A stretch of DNA of 64,000 nt, taken from contig NZ_JANLOD010000068.1 in the NCBI RefSeq assembly GCF_025466085.1, forward strand, positions 186,001 to 250,000. The letters run 5' to 3'. Positions 52,969 to 62,972 of the stretch are shown here, piece by piece. The notes under the pieces are model-generated. The model saw nothing but the letters and a program-made list of their open reading frames with translations, had not been told where the DNA came from and did not search any database. Positions within the stretch are counted from its first letter, which is position 1, and every line of letters begins with the position of its first letter. Source of the DNA: Pseudomonas sp. 14P_8.1_Bac3. Lineage in GTDB: Bacteria > Pseudomonadota > Gammaproteobacteria > Pseudomonadales > Pseudomonadaceae. The position numbers and the translations under genes were made by a program.

Positions 52969-53418
52969 ATGACTTTCAAAAGACTTTCCGTTGTATTGCT
53001 GGCCTGCCTGACGTTGTCCGCTTGCGGCGGTGTCGATCCGAACTCGCCGTTGGGTCAGCGCAAGGCGATTTTCAAACAGATGCTGAAGACCGGCGAAGAC
53101 CTGGGCGGCATGTTGCGCGGCCGCGTTGCCTTCGACGGGGCGAAATTCGCTGACGGCGCGGTGAAGCTCGATGCGCTGTCCCATGAGCCGTGGAAACATT
53201 TTCCGCAGGTGCGCGAGGAAGATCACACCAGCGCCAAGGACGATGTCTGGCAGAAGCAGGCACGCTTTCAGGAAATGGCCCGCAACCTCGAAGCCGCCAC
53301 CGGTGAACTGGTGGTTGCCAGCAAGGTTCAGCCTTACAAGGCCAGTAACCTCGGGCCGGCGGTGCAGAAAGTCGAGGATGCCTGCAGTGCTTGCCATAAA
53401 GAGTTTCGGGATCATTGA
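52969..53418 (+). CDS. Cytochrome c'/c556-like lipoprotein
   Basis: 149 aa. 'LACLTLSACGGVD' gives a lipobox (LSAC), then a four-helix bundle and a single heme-binding CSACH at residues ~140-144, near the C terminus as in cytochrome c'. Typical c' proteins are soluble and periplasmic; here lipidation would anchor it. Electron partner unknown. Divergent from mltA. Confidence 0.9.
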   Translation: MTFKRLSVVLLACLTLSACGGVDPNSPLGQRKAIFKQMLKTGEDLGGMLRGRVAFDGAKFADGAVKLDALSHEPWKHFPQVREEDHTSAKDDVWQKQARFQEMARNLEAATGELVVASKVQPYKASNLGPAVQKVEDACSACHKEFRDH

Positions 53419-53500
53419 TTGATTGCAGGATGCGCGGTGCGGCCAGCGAAGCGGTTGGCGATCGTGAAGACCTGATCGCCAGCGAGCCAGCTCCTGCCGG

Positions 53501-53896
53501 TTATTTGTCCAGTTCGTCGAGTGCGTCCTGCAGCTCCTTGCGGGACTCGGCCAGCTTGTCTTTGCGCTTGTTGATCTTCTCGGGGTCGCCTTTCTTCATG
53601 GCTTTGTCGAGGTCGGCCTGACGTTTGCTGACTTCATGCTTGGCGTCGAGGACCTTGTTTTCCCGCTCTTTCTTCAGCGAAGCGTCGGTGCAGTGGGCGG
53701 TGACTTCGCTCAGGGCTGTTTCAAGGCCCGCCTGCTGATCGGCGTTGCCGTGGGACTTGGCCAGTTCGATCTGGTTGATGATGCCCTGTTTCTTGGCGGC
53801 GCAACCGGTCAGGCCCGGGGCTTCTTCGGCGGCCATCAGCGGAGCGGCCATCACGCCGCAAAGGGCCAGCAGGGCGAGCGGTGAAAGAAATTTCAT
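53501..53896 (-). CDS. DUF1090 family periplasmic protein (YqjC-like)
   Basis: 131 aa. Signal peptide (LALLALCGVMAAPLMA), then a helical, highly charged domain with two cysteines ('GLTGCAAKKQGIINQIELAK', 'VTAHCTDASLKKERENKVLD') and a Lys/Asp-rich coiled-coil end. This matches the DUF1090 family; function unknown. Start MKFLSPLALL at 53896. Confidence 0.9.
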   Translation of the reverse strand: MKFLSPLALLALCGVMAAPLMAAEEAPGLTGCAAKKQGIINQIELAKSHGNADQQAGLETALSEVTAHCTDASLKKERENKVLDAKHEVSKRQADLDKAMKKGDPEKINKRKDKLAESRKELQDALDELDK

Positions 53897-53985
53897 AAAA
53901 GCTCCATGTGCAAGTGCAATCGTGGCGATGGGTGTTTGAGCCCGTCGCCAACGTTGGGTTCCCGTGTGGGCGGGCATCGCGGTCA

Positions 53986-55659
53986 CTAAAAACCGTCGAT
54001 CCCCGCCGCACGTAATGTGTCACGCAAGGCCAGAACCTGCGGGTCGCGAAAAAACGCGCTCAATTGCGCTGCGCGTCCCGGGCCGATGCCGGCCTCGGCC
54101 TGCCATTGTGCGGTGTCTCGTTGTGCCAGTTCCTGCCAGGAATCGGCAAGTCGTGCCTGGCCAGTCGGCGGTAAACCAAGCGCGTTGAGCCAGCGGGCAA
54201 AAGGACGTTGGCGAGCGCTGTTGAAGCTGTTTGAAAGACGAGCCGCACTGCGTTCGCCGAAGCCATCAATGTTAGCAAGCTCTTGAGCATCGAGGGTCAA
54301 CCAATCCAGCAGGCCGTTGAGATGGCCTGTTTCGAGAAGTTTCCTCCAGGTCCCGGGGCCAACATGGGGCAAGGCCAGCCCCTGTTTGCCGCTGAGCCAG
54401 GCCAGTCGCGCGAGGAATTGGCTTTCGCAACCGGGCGTCGGCTGCCAGCAACTCAACGAATGAAAGTCGGCGGCCAACGGTGCCTTTAATTGCGCGCGCT
54501 CGGTGGCACGCAGGACCACGCCATCGAGCCTGGGAATGGTCAGCCCCGCGAGGCTGATGGACACCTGATCGCCGGGGCGGATATCCAGTTCCTCCCAGCG
54601 TCGCAGGGAACTGACACTCACGCGTTTGATCTGCCGATCATCCAGCGTTACCGGTTTCAGCTCCAGCACCGGTGTGATCCGGCCGGTACGGCCGACCTTG
54701 AACTCGACTTTTCGCACCTCGGCCAGCGCCTGGGCAAAGGGGTATTTCCAGGCGACGGCCCAGTAAGGCGTTTTCGCCTGCCAACGTTCGGCCGCAGGAC
54801 GCTGGCTTTGGCGCAGGACCACACCGTCGCTGGCAAACGGCAGGGGCGAGCGATACCAGTGATCGCGCCAGTGTTCGGCCTCGGCGAGTGACTGGATCGG
54901 GTGGCTGTAAGGCGCCGGGCTCGGCAAACCCAGTTCCTCCAGCTCGGTAACACGCGAGGGCAGGCTGGCCGGGCCTCGCGGCCAATCCCAGACAAACAGG
55001 CCAATGCCGGCGGCGTGCTCGGGGGTGAGTTCCTTGCGGGCCATCAATCCTGCCACCGTGGAGCGGGCATTGAGGCTGCCGGCCTTGGCTTGCACATGGT
55101 CGGTCAGGCGCCAATAGAGTTCGCCCTGCACCAGCACATCCAAGGGTTGAGTCAGTTGGTTGGGGATGGCAGGGATCTGCTGCGCCGGGATCGTCCAGTC
55201 CTGTCCGTTCATACCGTCGCCGCGACTGATTGCCTGGTGCAGCCAGCCGTTGCGATAAACCAGGGTGACCGCCACGCCGTCCACCTTGGGTTGTATCCAG
55301 ATGTCCTTGCGGTCGTGCAGCCAGTGCTCGACCGCGCGGCCATCCCGCAGCTTTTCCAGGCCAGTGTGGGCAATCGGGTGGGCAATCTTGCCGCCAGCGG
55401 TGCGCAAAGGCTCGGGTGTCGGGCCGAGGCCAAAACACTCGCGCCAGTCGGTCAGTCGCGCGCGGGATTGATCGTAGAGTTCGTCGGCGACCAGCGAGCG
55501 GCCACGGCGGTGATAGCTGTCGTCCCAGGTGTCGATTTGTTTTTGCAGGGCGGTGATTTCTTCGAGCGCCCTGGCGGGTGGCCAGTCGGGGCAGTCGGCG
55601 GCCTGTGAAACGGAGCAGATCAAGGCCAGGAAGAAAACTGAAAACAGGCGCAGAAGCAT
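53986..55659 (-). CDS. ligB: NAD-dependent DNA ligase LigB
   Basis: 557 aa. The adenylation Lys is Lys125 in 'IQPKVDGVAVTLVYRNGWL', followed by 'SRGDGMNGQDWT', OB fold 'VEFKVGRTGRITPVLELKPV', and helix-hairpin-helix 'LTLDAQELANIDGFGERSAA'. It lacks a BRCT domain and most of the zinc-finger of LigA, as expected of LigB. The first 20 residues (LLRLFSVFFLALICSVSQA) read as a classical signal peptide, also seen in E. coli LigB. Its role in the cell is unclear. Confidence 0.94.
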   Translation of the reverse strand: MLLRLFSVFFLALICSVSQAADCPDWPPARALEEITALQKQIDTWDDSYHRRGRSLVADELYDQSRARLTDWRECFGLGPTPEPLRTAGGKIAHPIAHTGLEKLRDGRAVEHWLHDRKDIWIQPKVDGVAVTLVYRNGWLHQAISRGDGMNGQDWTIPAQQIPAIPNQLTQPLDVLVQGELYWRLTDHVQAKAGSLNARSTVAGLMARKELTPEHAAGIGLFVWDWPRGPASLPSRVTELEELGLPSPAPYSHPIQSLAEAEHWRDHWYRSPLPFASDGVVLRQSQRPAAERWQAKTPYWAVAWKYPFAQALAEVRKVEFKVGRTGRITPVLELKPVTLDDRQIKRVSVSSLRRWEELDIRPGDQVSISLAGLTIPRLDGVVLRATERAQLKAPLAADFHSLSCWQPTPGCESQFLARLAWLSGKQGLALPHVGPGTWRKLLETGHLNGLLDWLTLDAQELANIDGFGERSAARLSNSFNSARQRPFARWLNALGLPPTGQARLADSWQELAQRDTAQWQAEAGIGPGRAAQLSAFFRDPQVLALRDTLRAAGIDGF

Positions 55660-55765
55660 TGTGAGCGTCCTTGCTCAATGGGATTGCTTGAAGGCTAGTC
55701 AGGTTTTGTGTGCAAGAAGGGTGGGTGTTTTGCCTGGTGTTTCCGGTGTAGAACGAAATCCAATA

Positions 55766-55797
55766 AAAAGCCCCGCACGGCGAACCGTGCAGGGCTT
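55766..55797 (-). terminator. Rho-independent terminator after metK
   Basis: On the minus strand AAAGCCC-TGCACGG, loop, CCGTGC-GGGGCTTTTT: a strong GC stem with a T run, about 20 bp past the metK stop. Confidence 0.92.
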
Positions 55798-55817
55798 TGG
55801 GTGCTACCGGAAAAGTC

Positions 55818-57008
<1,191 letters not shown>

Positions 57009-57026
57009 CTCGATTTTTTCCTGAAT

Positions 57027-58022
57027 TTACCGATGGTGAGTGTCGCCAGTCGGCCGCTGAAAATGGCGGACCTGGATCTGGAAACCATTACGTAAGCCTA
57101 CATAGAGGCTTTCCCCGGGAACGAGTCCCGCAGCGGTGGCCCAACGGGCCAAATCGTCCTGTTCAAACCCCAACCACAGATCACCGCAGGCCTCCCTGGC
57201 CCAACTCTGGTTGTGGCTACATAACTCTGTCACGAGCAGGCTACCGCCCGGTTGCAGCAAATCAGCCATCTGCCTGAGCGCATCAGCCGGCGCGGCAAAG
57301 TGGTGCAGCACCATGTTCAGTACCACGCAATCGGCCTGCACGCTGGCACCCTTCAGTGCATCGGCCAGTTGCAAGCTGACGTTAGCCAGCGCTTCACGGT
57401 CGCAGACCTGGCGCGCCAGCTCGAGCATCGCCGGGCTGTTGTCCAGCGCCGTAACGTGGCGGAAACGGCGCGCCAGTTCCGGCAGGAAAGCGCCGTCGCC
57501 GGGGCCGACTTCAATGGCCGTCGCCGTTTCACTGAAGCTCAGTTTGTCGAGCAGGGCCACCACGCTGTCGCGATACTGTGGCAGGCCGGCAATCAAATCC
57601 TGCTGGGCGCGAAACTTCTCCGCGACCCGTGAGAAAAAATCCTGGCTGGCGGCGGCGCGTTGCCCGTGGACCTGGCCGATCCGCGCCTGCACATCGGCAG
57701 GCAGGGTCAGGTTATCCACTTCATCGAGCAGCGCGGCGTGCAGCTTGCCGCCCAGCAGTTCGGTGTGGGGCAGGGCGCGGCGATAGAAAATCGCATTGCC
57801 TTCACGGCGCGTCGCCACCAGGTCGGCCTGGGCCAGGACCTTGAGGTGGTGGCTCATGCCCGACTGGCCGATGCCGAAAATCTGCGCCAGTTCCAGTACA
57901 CCAAACGAATCGTTGGCCAGTGCGCGCAATACATTCAATCGCAGCGGGTCACCGCCGGCCTTGCACAGGGCCGCCAGCTCGTCGCAATCATCGTGTTGAA
58001 TGGAAGGCACGCGTAAATTCAT
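57027..58022 (-). CDS. ArsR-type regulator fused to a SAM-methyltransferase domain (SahR-like)
   Basis: 331 aa. ArsR winged helix at ~20-95 ('LRLNVLRALANDSFGVLELA', recognition helix 'GQSGMSHHLKVLAQADLVA'). It lacks the metal-binding CxC of metalloregulators. A class I methyltransferase domain follows at ~145-320 (motif I 'TAIEVGPGDGAFLPELARRF', 'DCVVLNMVLHHFAAPADALR'). This two-domain plan is that of SahR, described as a SAH-responsive repressor of methionine-cycle genes in Proteobacteria. Operon with metK supports that. Ligand and DNA site here are inferred. Confidence 0.88.
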   Translation of the reverse strand: MNLRVPSIQHDDCDELAALCKAGGDPLRLNVLRALANDSFGVLELAQIFGIGQSGMSHHLKVLAQADLVATRREGNAIFYRRALPHTELLGGKLHAALLDEVDNLTLPADVQARIGQVHGQRAAASQDFFSRVAEKFRAQQDLIAGLPQYRDSVVALLDKLSFSETATAIEVGPGDGAFLPELARRFRHVTALDNSPAMLELARQVCDREALANVSLQLADALKGASVQADCVVLNMVLHHFAAPADALRQMADLLQPGGSLLVTELCSHNQSWAREACGDLWLGFEQDDLARWATAAGLVPGESLYVGLRNGFQIQVRHFQRPTGDTHHR

Positions 58023-58060
58023 AGGGCCAGCAGTCTAGTGACGCTCCGAAAGCATCGCAA

Positions 58061-58090
58061 GAGCAATATCAAAAAGTTTTGATATTGCTC
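58061..58090. promoter_or_regulatory. 30-bp palindromic operator candidate
   Basis: Perfect inverted repeat of 14-bp arms GAGCAATATCAAAA / TTTTGATATTGCTC around AG, located 39 bp upstream of the regulator ATG in the divergent gap with tkt. The ATATCAA...TTGATAT core is typical of ArsR-family operators. Probably the autoregulatory site for the sahR-like gene and metK. Confidence 0.75.
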
Positions 58091-58282
58091 GATAGATGGC
58101 ACTTCTCGGGGAAAGGGTCACTCTACAATTCGTCAGCGGAAAGGTTTCATCAGGCGAATGCGAATTTATCCACCGGAAAAACGCCTTCAGATGACTATCT
58201 GTCATTGCCCCGAGGCGGGTCGGTGAGGGAAAATGCTCGCCTTTTTTCCGTTTCGTTTTATTCAAACCCTAGGAGATCAGCG

Positions 58283-60280
58283 ATGCCCAGCCGTCGTGAG
58301 CGTGCCAACGCCATTCGTGCCCTCAGCATGGATGCCGTGCAAAAAGCCAACAGCGGCCATCCCGGTGCCCCGATGGGTATGGCGGATATCGCCGAAGTAC
58401 TTTGGCGTGACTACCTGAAGCACAACCCGAGCAATCCATCGTTCGCCGACCGTGACCGCTTCGTGCTGTCCAACGGCCACGGCTCGATGCTGATCTACTC
58501 GCTGCTGCACCTGACCGGCTACGACCTGTCGATCGATGACCTGAAAAACTTCCGCCAGCTGCACAGCCGCACCCCGGGCCACCCGGAATTCGGCTACACC
58601 CCTGGCGTTGAAACCACCACCGGTCCGTTGGGTCAGGGCCTGGCCAACGCCGTGGGTTTCGCCCTGGCAGAAAAAGTCCTGGCGGCGCAGTTCAACCGTC
58701 CAGGCCACAACATTGTTGACCATCACACCTACGTTTTCCTGGGTGATGGCTGCATGATGGAAGGCATTTCCCACGAAGTCGGCTCCCTGGCCGGTACTTT
58801 GGGCCTGGGCAAGCTGATCGCCTTCTACGATGACAACGGCATCTCCATCGACGGCGAAGTCGAAGGCTGGTTCACCGACGACACGCCGAAGCGTTTCGAA
58901 GCCTACAACTGGCAGGTGATCCGCAACGTCGATGGCCACGATCCTGAAGAGATCAAGACCGCCATTGAAACTGCCCGCAAAAGCGCGCAGCCGACCCTGA
59001 TCTGCTGCAAGACCACCATCGGTTTTGGCTCGCCGAACAAGCAGGGTAAAGAAGATTGCCACGGCGCCCCGTTGGGTGACGCGGAAATCGTCCTGACCCG
59101 CAAGGCGCTGAACTGGAATTACGGTCCGTTCGAAATCCCGGCCGACATCTATGCCGAGTGGGACGCCAAGGAAAAAGGTCGAGCCGCTGAAGCCGAGTGG
59201 GACCAGCGTTTCGCTGCCTACTCCGCTGCGTTCCCGACCGAAGCCAACGAGCTGGTTCGTCGCCTGAGCGGCGAACTGCCGGCTGACTTCGCGGAAAAAG
59301 CCTCGGCCTACATTGCTGAAGTCGCGGCCAAGGGCGAAACCATCGCCAGCCGTAAAGCCAGCCAGAACGCCCTGAATGCCTATGGCCCGCTGTTGCCTGA
59401 ACTGCTCGGCGGTTCCGCTGACCTGGCCGGCTCCAACCTGACCCTGTGGAAAGGTTGCAAAGGTGTTTCGGCCGAAGACGCCAGCGGCAACTACATGTAC
59501 TACGGCGTTCGCGAATTCGGCATGAGCGCGATCATGAACGGCGTGTCCCTGCATGGCGGCCTGGTGCCTTACGGCGCGACTTTCCTGATGTTCATGGAAT
59601 ATGCGCGCAACGCCGTGCGCATGGCGTCGCTGATGAAGAAGCGCGTGGTGTTCGTCTACACCCACGACTCCATCGGTCTGGGCGAAGACGGCCCGACGCA
59701 CCAGCCGGTCGAACAACTGACCAGCCTGCGCAGCACACCGAACCTCGACACCTGGCGCCCGGCCGATGCCGTGGAATCGGCGGTGTGCTGGAAACTGGCG
59801 CTCGAGCGCAAGGACGGCCCTTCGGCGCTGATCTTCTCGCGCCAGAACCTGCAGCATCAGGAGCGTGACGCCAGCCAGATCGCTGACATCGCCCGTGGCG
59901 GTTACGTGTTGAAGGACTGCGTCGGCGAGCCTGAGCTGATCCTGATCTCCACCGGTTCGGAAGTGGGCCTGGCGGTTCAGGCTTACGACAAGCTGACTGC
60001 GCAGGGTCGCAACGTGCGCGTTGTGTCGATGCCGTGCACCAGCGTGTTCGATGCCCAGGACGCCGGCTACAAGCAATCGGTCCTGCCGTTGCAGGTCAGC
60101 GCGCGTATCGCCATCGAAGCCGCTCACGCGGACTACTGGTACAAGTACGTGGGCCTGGAAGGCCGCGTCATCGGCATGACCACCTACGGTGAGTCGGCGC
60201 CGGCGCCAGCGTTGTTCGAGGAGTTTGGCTTCACCCTGGAAAACATCCTGGGTCAGGCTGAAGAGCTGCTGGAAGACTAA
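58283..60280 (+). CDS. tktA: Transketolase
   Basis: 665 aa. 'AIRALSMDAVQKANSGHPG' start, TPP motif 'VFLGDGCMMEGISHEVGSLA', '...YDDNGISIDGEVEGW', and the C-terminal 'TGSEVGLAVQAYDKL'. It interconverts sugar phosphates in the pentose phosphate pathway and supplies erythrose-4-phosphate. The ATG at 58283 follows AGGAGATCAGCG; the long upstream open frame runs through the palindrome and is not coding. Divergent from the metK operon. Confidence 0.97.
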   Translation: MPSRRERANAIRALSMDAVQKANSGHPGAPMGMADIAEVLWRDYLKHNPSNPSFADRDRFVLSNGHGSMLIYSLLHLTGYDLSIDDLKNFRQLHSRTPGHPEFGYTPGVETTTGPLGQGLANAVGFALAEKVLAAQFNRPGHNIVDHHTYVFLGDGCMMEGISHEVGSLAGTLGLGKLIAFYDDNGISIDGEVEGWFTDDTPKRFEAYNWQVIRNVDGHDPEEIKTAIETARKSAQPTLICCKTTIGFGSPNKQGKEDCHGAPLGDAEIVLTRKALNWNYGPFEIPADIYAEWDAKEKGRAAEAEWDQRFAAYSAAFPTEANELVRRLSGELPADFAEKASAYIAEVAAKGETIASRKASQNALNAYGPLLPELLGGSADLAGSNLTLWKGCKGVSAEDASGNYMYYGVREFGMSAIMNGVSLHGGLVPYGATFLMFMEYARNAVRMASLMKKRVVFVYTHDSIGLGEDGPTHQPVEQLTSLRSTPNLDTWRPADAVESAVCWKLALERKDGPSALIFSRQNLQHQERDASQIADIARGGYVLKDCVGEPELILISTGSEVGLAVQAYDKLTAQGRNVRVVSMPCTSVFDAQDAGYKQSVLPLQVSARIAIEAAHADYWYKYVGLEGRVIGMTTYGESAPAPALFEEFGFTLENILGQAEELLED

Positions 60281-60310
60281 GTCCAAAGAGCTGCATCGTC
60301 TGGGCTGACG

Positions 60311-60382
60311 CCTTCGCGAGCAGGCTCGCTCCCACAGGGTTCTGTATTGCCCTTGTGGGAGCGAGCCTGCTCGCGATAGCGG
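60311..60382. repeat. REPIN between tktA and epd
   Basis: Inverted arms 60311-60337 and 60353-60382 (core GGGAGCGAGCCTGCTCGCGA), spacer ~15 bp. Confidence 0.92.
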
Positions 60383-60434
60383 TGGTACAAACAGCGCAGA
60401 ACTGACGGATATACCCCGGTAATCGAGAACCCCC

Positions 60435-61487
60435 ATGCCTCAACCGCGTCCCTACAAAGTTGCACTCAACGGCTACGGCCGGATTGGTCGTTGCGTCTTG
60501 CGTGCGCTGTTCGAGCGAGGCGAGAAGGCCGGGTTTGAGATTGTTGCGATCAACGATCTGGCCGACATGGCCAGCATCGAATACCTGACACGCTTCGACT
60601 CCACGCACGGGCGTTTTCCCGGCGAAGTGCGAGTTGAGGGCGATTGTCTGCATATTCATGGCGACTGCGTGAAAGTCTTGCGCAGTGCCACCCCTGAAGG
60701 CATCGATTGGGCGTCACTGGGCGTCGACCTGGTGCTGGAGTGCTCCGGCGCTTACCACACCCGTGAAGACGGCCAGCGCTTCCTCGACGCCGGTGCGCCG
60801 CGGGTGCTGTTTTCCCAGCCGATGGCCAGCGAGGCGGATGTCGATGCCACCATCGTCTACGGCGTAAACCAGGATTGCATGACCGGCGACGAACTGCTGG
60901 TGTCCAACGCCTCCTGCACGACCAACTGCGGCGTGCCGCTGCTGCGCCTGCTGGATCAGGCCATTGGTCTGGAATACGTGTCGATCACCACCATCCACTC
61001 GGCAATGAACGACCAGCCGGTGATCGACGCCTATCATCACGAAGACCTGCGCCGCACCCGTTCGGCATTCCAGTCGGTGATCCCTGTGTCCACCGGTCTG
61101 GCGCGCGGCATCGAACGCCTGCTGCCGGAACTTGCCGGGCGAATCCAGGCCAAAGCCGTACGCGTCCCGACGGTGAACGTGTCCTGCCTCGACATTACGA
61201 TGCAGACCGTCAGTGACACCGACGCTACCGAGGTCAACCGGATACTGCGTGAGGCTGCCACCAGCGGTCCGCTCAAGGGCCTCCTGGCCTACACCGAGTT
61301 GCCTCATGCCAGTTGTGATTTCAACCATGACCCACATTCGGCCATTGTCGATGCCAGTCAGACCCGAGTTTCCGGCCCGCGGCTGGTGAACATCCTGGCC
61401 TGGTTCGACAACGAATGGGGTTTTGCCAACCGAATGCTGGACGTTGCAGAACATTATCTGCAAACAGCTGCCTCTCAAAAACAGTAG
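60435..61487 (+). CDS. epd: Erythrose-4-phosphate dehydrogenase
   Basis: 350 aa, GAPDH superfamily. NAD site 'VALNGYGRIGRCVLRALFER', catalytic Cys in 'SNASCTTNCGVPLLRLLDQ', 'TTIHSAMNDQPVIDAYHHED', C-terminal 'WFDNEWGFANRMLDVAEHY'. The Epd-type 'HSAMNDQ' replaces the GAPDH 'HAYTGDQ'. It oxidises erythrose-4-phosphate towards pyridoxal phosphate synthesis. It sits between tktA and pgk, the usual order. Confidence 0.95.
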   Translation: MPQPRPYKVALNGYGRIGRCVLRALFERGEKAGFEIVAINDLADMASIEYLTRFDSTHGRFPGEVRVEGDCLHIHGDCVKVLRSATPEGIDWASLGVDLVLECSGAYHTREDGQRFLDAGAPRVLFSQPMASEADVDATIVYGVNQDCMTGDELLVSNASCTTNCGVPLLRLLDQAIGLEYVSITTIHSAMNDQPVIDAYHHEDLRRTRSAFQSVIPVSTGLARGIERLLPELAGRIQAKAVRVPTVNVSCLDITMQTVSDTDATEVNRILREAATSGPLKGLLAYTELPHASCDFNHDPHSAIVDASQTRVSGPRLVNILAWFDNEWGFANRMLDVAEHYLQTAASQKQ

Positions 61488-61499
61488 GAAATGCGACCC

Positions 61500-62663
61500 A
61501 TGACCGTGTTGAAGATGACCGACCTCGATCTGCAAGGTAAGCGCGTACTGATCCGCGAAGACCTCAACGTCCCAGTCAAGGACGGTGTGGTCACCAGCGA
61601 TGCGCGAATCCTGGCTTCGCTGCCGACCATCAAGCTGGCCCTGGAGAAAGGCGCGGCCGTGATGGTCTGCTCGCACCTTGGCCGTCCGACCGAAGGCGAG
61701 TTCTCCGGCGAGAACAGCCTCAAGCCTGTCGCTGACTACTTGAGCAAGGCCCTGGGCCGCGAAGTGCCGCTGGTCGCCGACTACCTGGGCGGCGTGGACG
61801 TCAAGGCCGGCGACATCGTGCTGTTCGAAAACGTGCGCTTCAACAAGGGCGAGAAAAAGAACGCCGATGAACTGGCCCAGCAATACGCCGCCCTGTGCGA
61901 CGTGTTCGTGATGGACGCCTTCGGCACCGCTCACCGCGCCGAGGGGTCGACCCATGGCGTGGCCAAGTTCGCCAAAGTCGCCGCGGCCGGTCCGCTGCTG
62001 GCCGCTGAACTGGACGCACTGGGCAAAGCCTTGGGCTCGCCGGCCCAGCCAATGGCGGCCATCGTTGCCGGCTCCAAGGTGTCGACCAAACTCGACGTGC
62101 TGAACAGCCTGAGCCAGATCTGCAACCAGCTGATCGTCGGCGGCGGCATTGCCAACACCTTCCTGGCCGCTGCCGGTCACCCGGTTGGCAAATCCCTGTA
62201 TGAGCCGGACTTGCTGGACACCGCTCGCGCCATCGCGGCCAAAGTCAGCGTGCCGCTGCCGGTCGACGTGGTTGTTGCCAAGGAGTTCGCTGAAAGCGCC
62301 AGCGCGACCGTCAAGCTGATTGCCGACGTGGCCGCGGACGACATGATCCTGGACATCGGCCCACAGACCGCGGCGAATTTTGCCGAACTGTTGAAGTCGT
62401 CCAAGACCATCCTGTGGAACGGCCCGGTGGGCGTGTTCGAATTCGACCAGTTCGGTAACGGCACCAAAGTGCTGGCCCAGGCCATCGCGGAAAGCTCGGC
62501 GTTTTCCATCGCGGGCGGCGGCGACACCCTGGCGGCCATCGACAAGTATGGCGTGGCCGATCAGATCTCTTACATCTCCACCGGTGGTGGCGCATTTCTC
62601 GAGTTCGTCGAAGGCAAAGTGCTGCCGGCCGTCGAAGTCCTGGAATCCCGGGCCAAGGCCTGA
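61500..62663 (+). CDS. pgk: Phosphoglycerate kinase
   Basis: 387 aa. It starts MTVLKMTDLDLQGKRVLIRE (ATG 61500; the ATG at 61491 is less likely) and has 'EDLNVPVKDGVVTSDARIL', 'CSHLGRPTEGEFSGENSL', 'AIVAGSKVSTKLDVLNSL' and 'GGGDTLAAIDKYGVADQI'. It transfers phosphate between 1,3-bisphosphoglycerate and ADP. It follows epd by 12 bp. Confidence 0.97.
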   Translation: MTVLKMTDLDLQGKRVLIREDLNVPVKDGVVTSDARILASLPTIKLALEKGAAVMVCSHLGRPTEGEFSGENSLKPVADYLSKALGREVPLVADYLGGVDVKAGDIVLFENVRFNKGEKKNADELAQQYAALCDVFVMDAFGTAHRAEGSTHGVAKFAKVAAAGPLLAAELDALGKALGSPAQPMAAIVAGSKVSTKLDVLNSLSQICNQLIVGGGIANTFLAAAGHPVGKSLYEPDLLDTARAIAAKVSVPLPVDVVVAKEFAESASATVKLIADVAADDMILDIGPQTAANFAELLKSSKTILWNGPVGVFEFDQFGNGTKVLAQAIAESSAFSIAGGGDTLAAIDKYGVADQISYISTGGGAFLEFVEGKVLPAVEVLESRAKA

Positions 62664-62694
62664 GGCTGATTTGGCCAGGCAAGGGAGTGTTCAC

Positions 62695-62916
62695 ATGGTC
62701 AAGATGCTCGCGCTGTTGATCGTTGCGGGGTCGCTGGCAGCTTGCGGGAGTAACCCGAAGGCCAAGCCGGAGCCCGCGCCTCAGTCAGTGGAAAAAGGCT
62801 GTTACCAGGCCGACTGGCAGGCGGAGACCAACCCGGTGCTCAACAAGCGTTCCGGGCCTGATGGCCTGGACAAATATGAAACGCAGACGCCCGCCAAGGA
62901 ACATGGTTGCCCTTGA
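62695..62916 (+). CDS. Small putative lipoprotein
   Basis: 73 aa. 'MLALLIVAGSLAACGSNPK' is a lipoprotein signal with lipobox LAAC (mature Cys19), and the mature part is ~55 residues, Pro/Lys/Glu-rich, with two more cysteines ('KGCYQADWQAE', 'KEHGCP'). ATG 62695 follows AAGGGAGTG. Downstream of pgk (31 bp). Function unknown. Confidence 0.82.
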   Translation: MVKMLALLIVAGSLAACGSNPKAKPEPAPQSVEKGCYQADWQAETNPVLNKRSGPDGLDKYETQTPAKEHGCP

Positions 62917-62972
62917 CGGGTCTGACTCCTTACTCAGGGCTGATGGCGGGTGCCGTCAGCCGAGGAACACGG

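Noticed and set aside
58079..58282. N-terminal extension of transketolase
   Set aside because: It would translate the palindrome and a region with no transketolase similarity; the ATG at 58283 has AGGAGA and matches the family.
58277..60436. 719-codon antisense frame over tktA
   Set aside because: Transketolase is certain on the plus strand; the antisense product has no recognisable motif.
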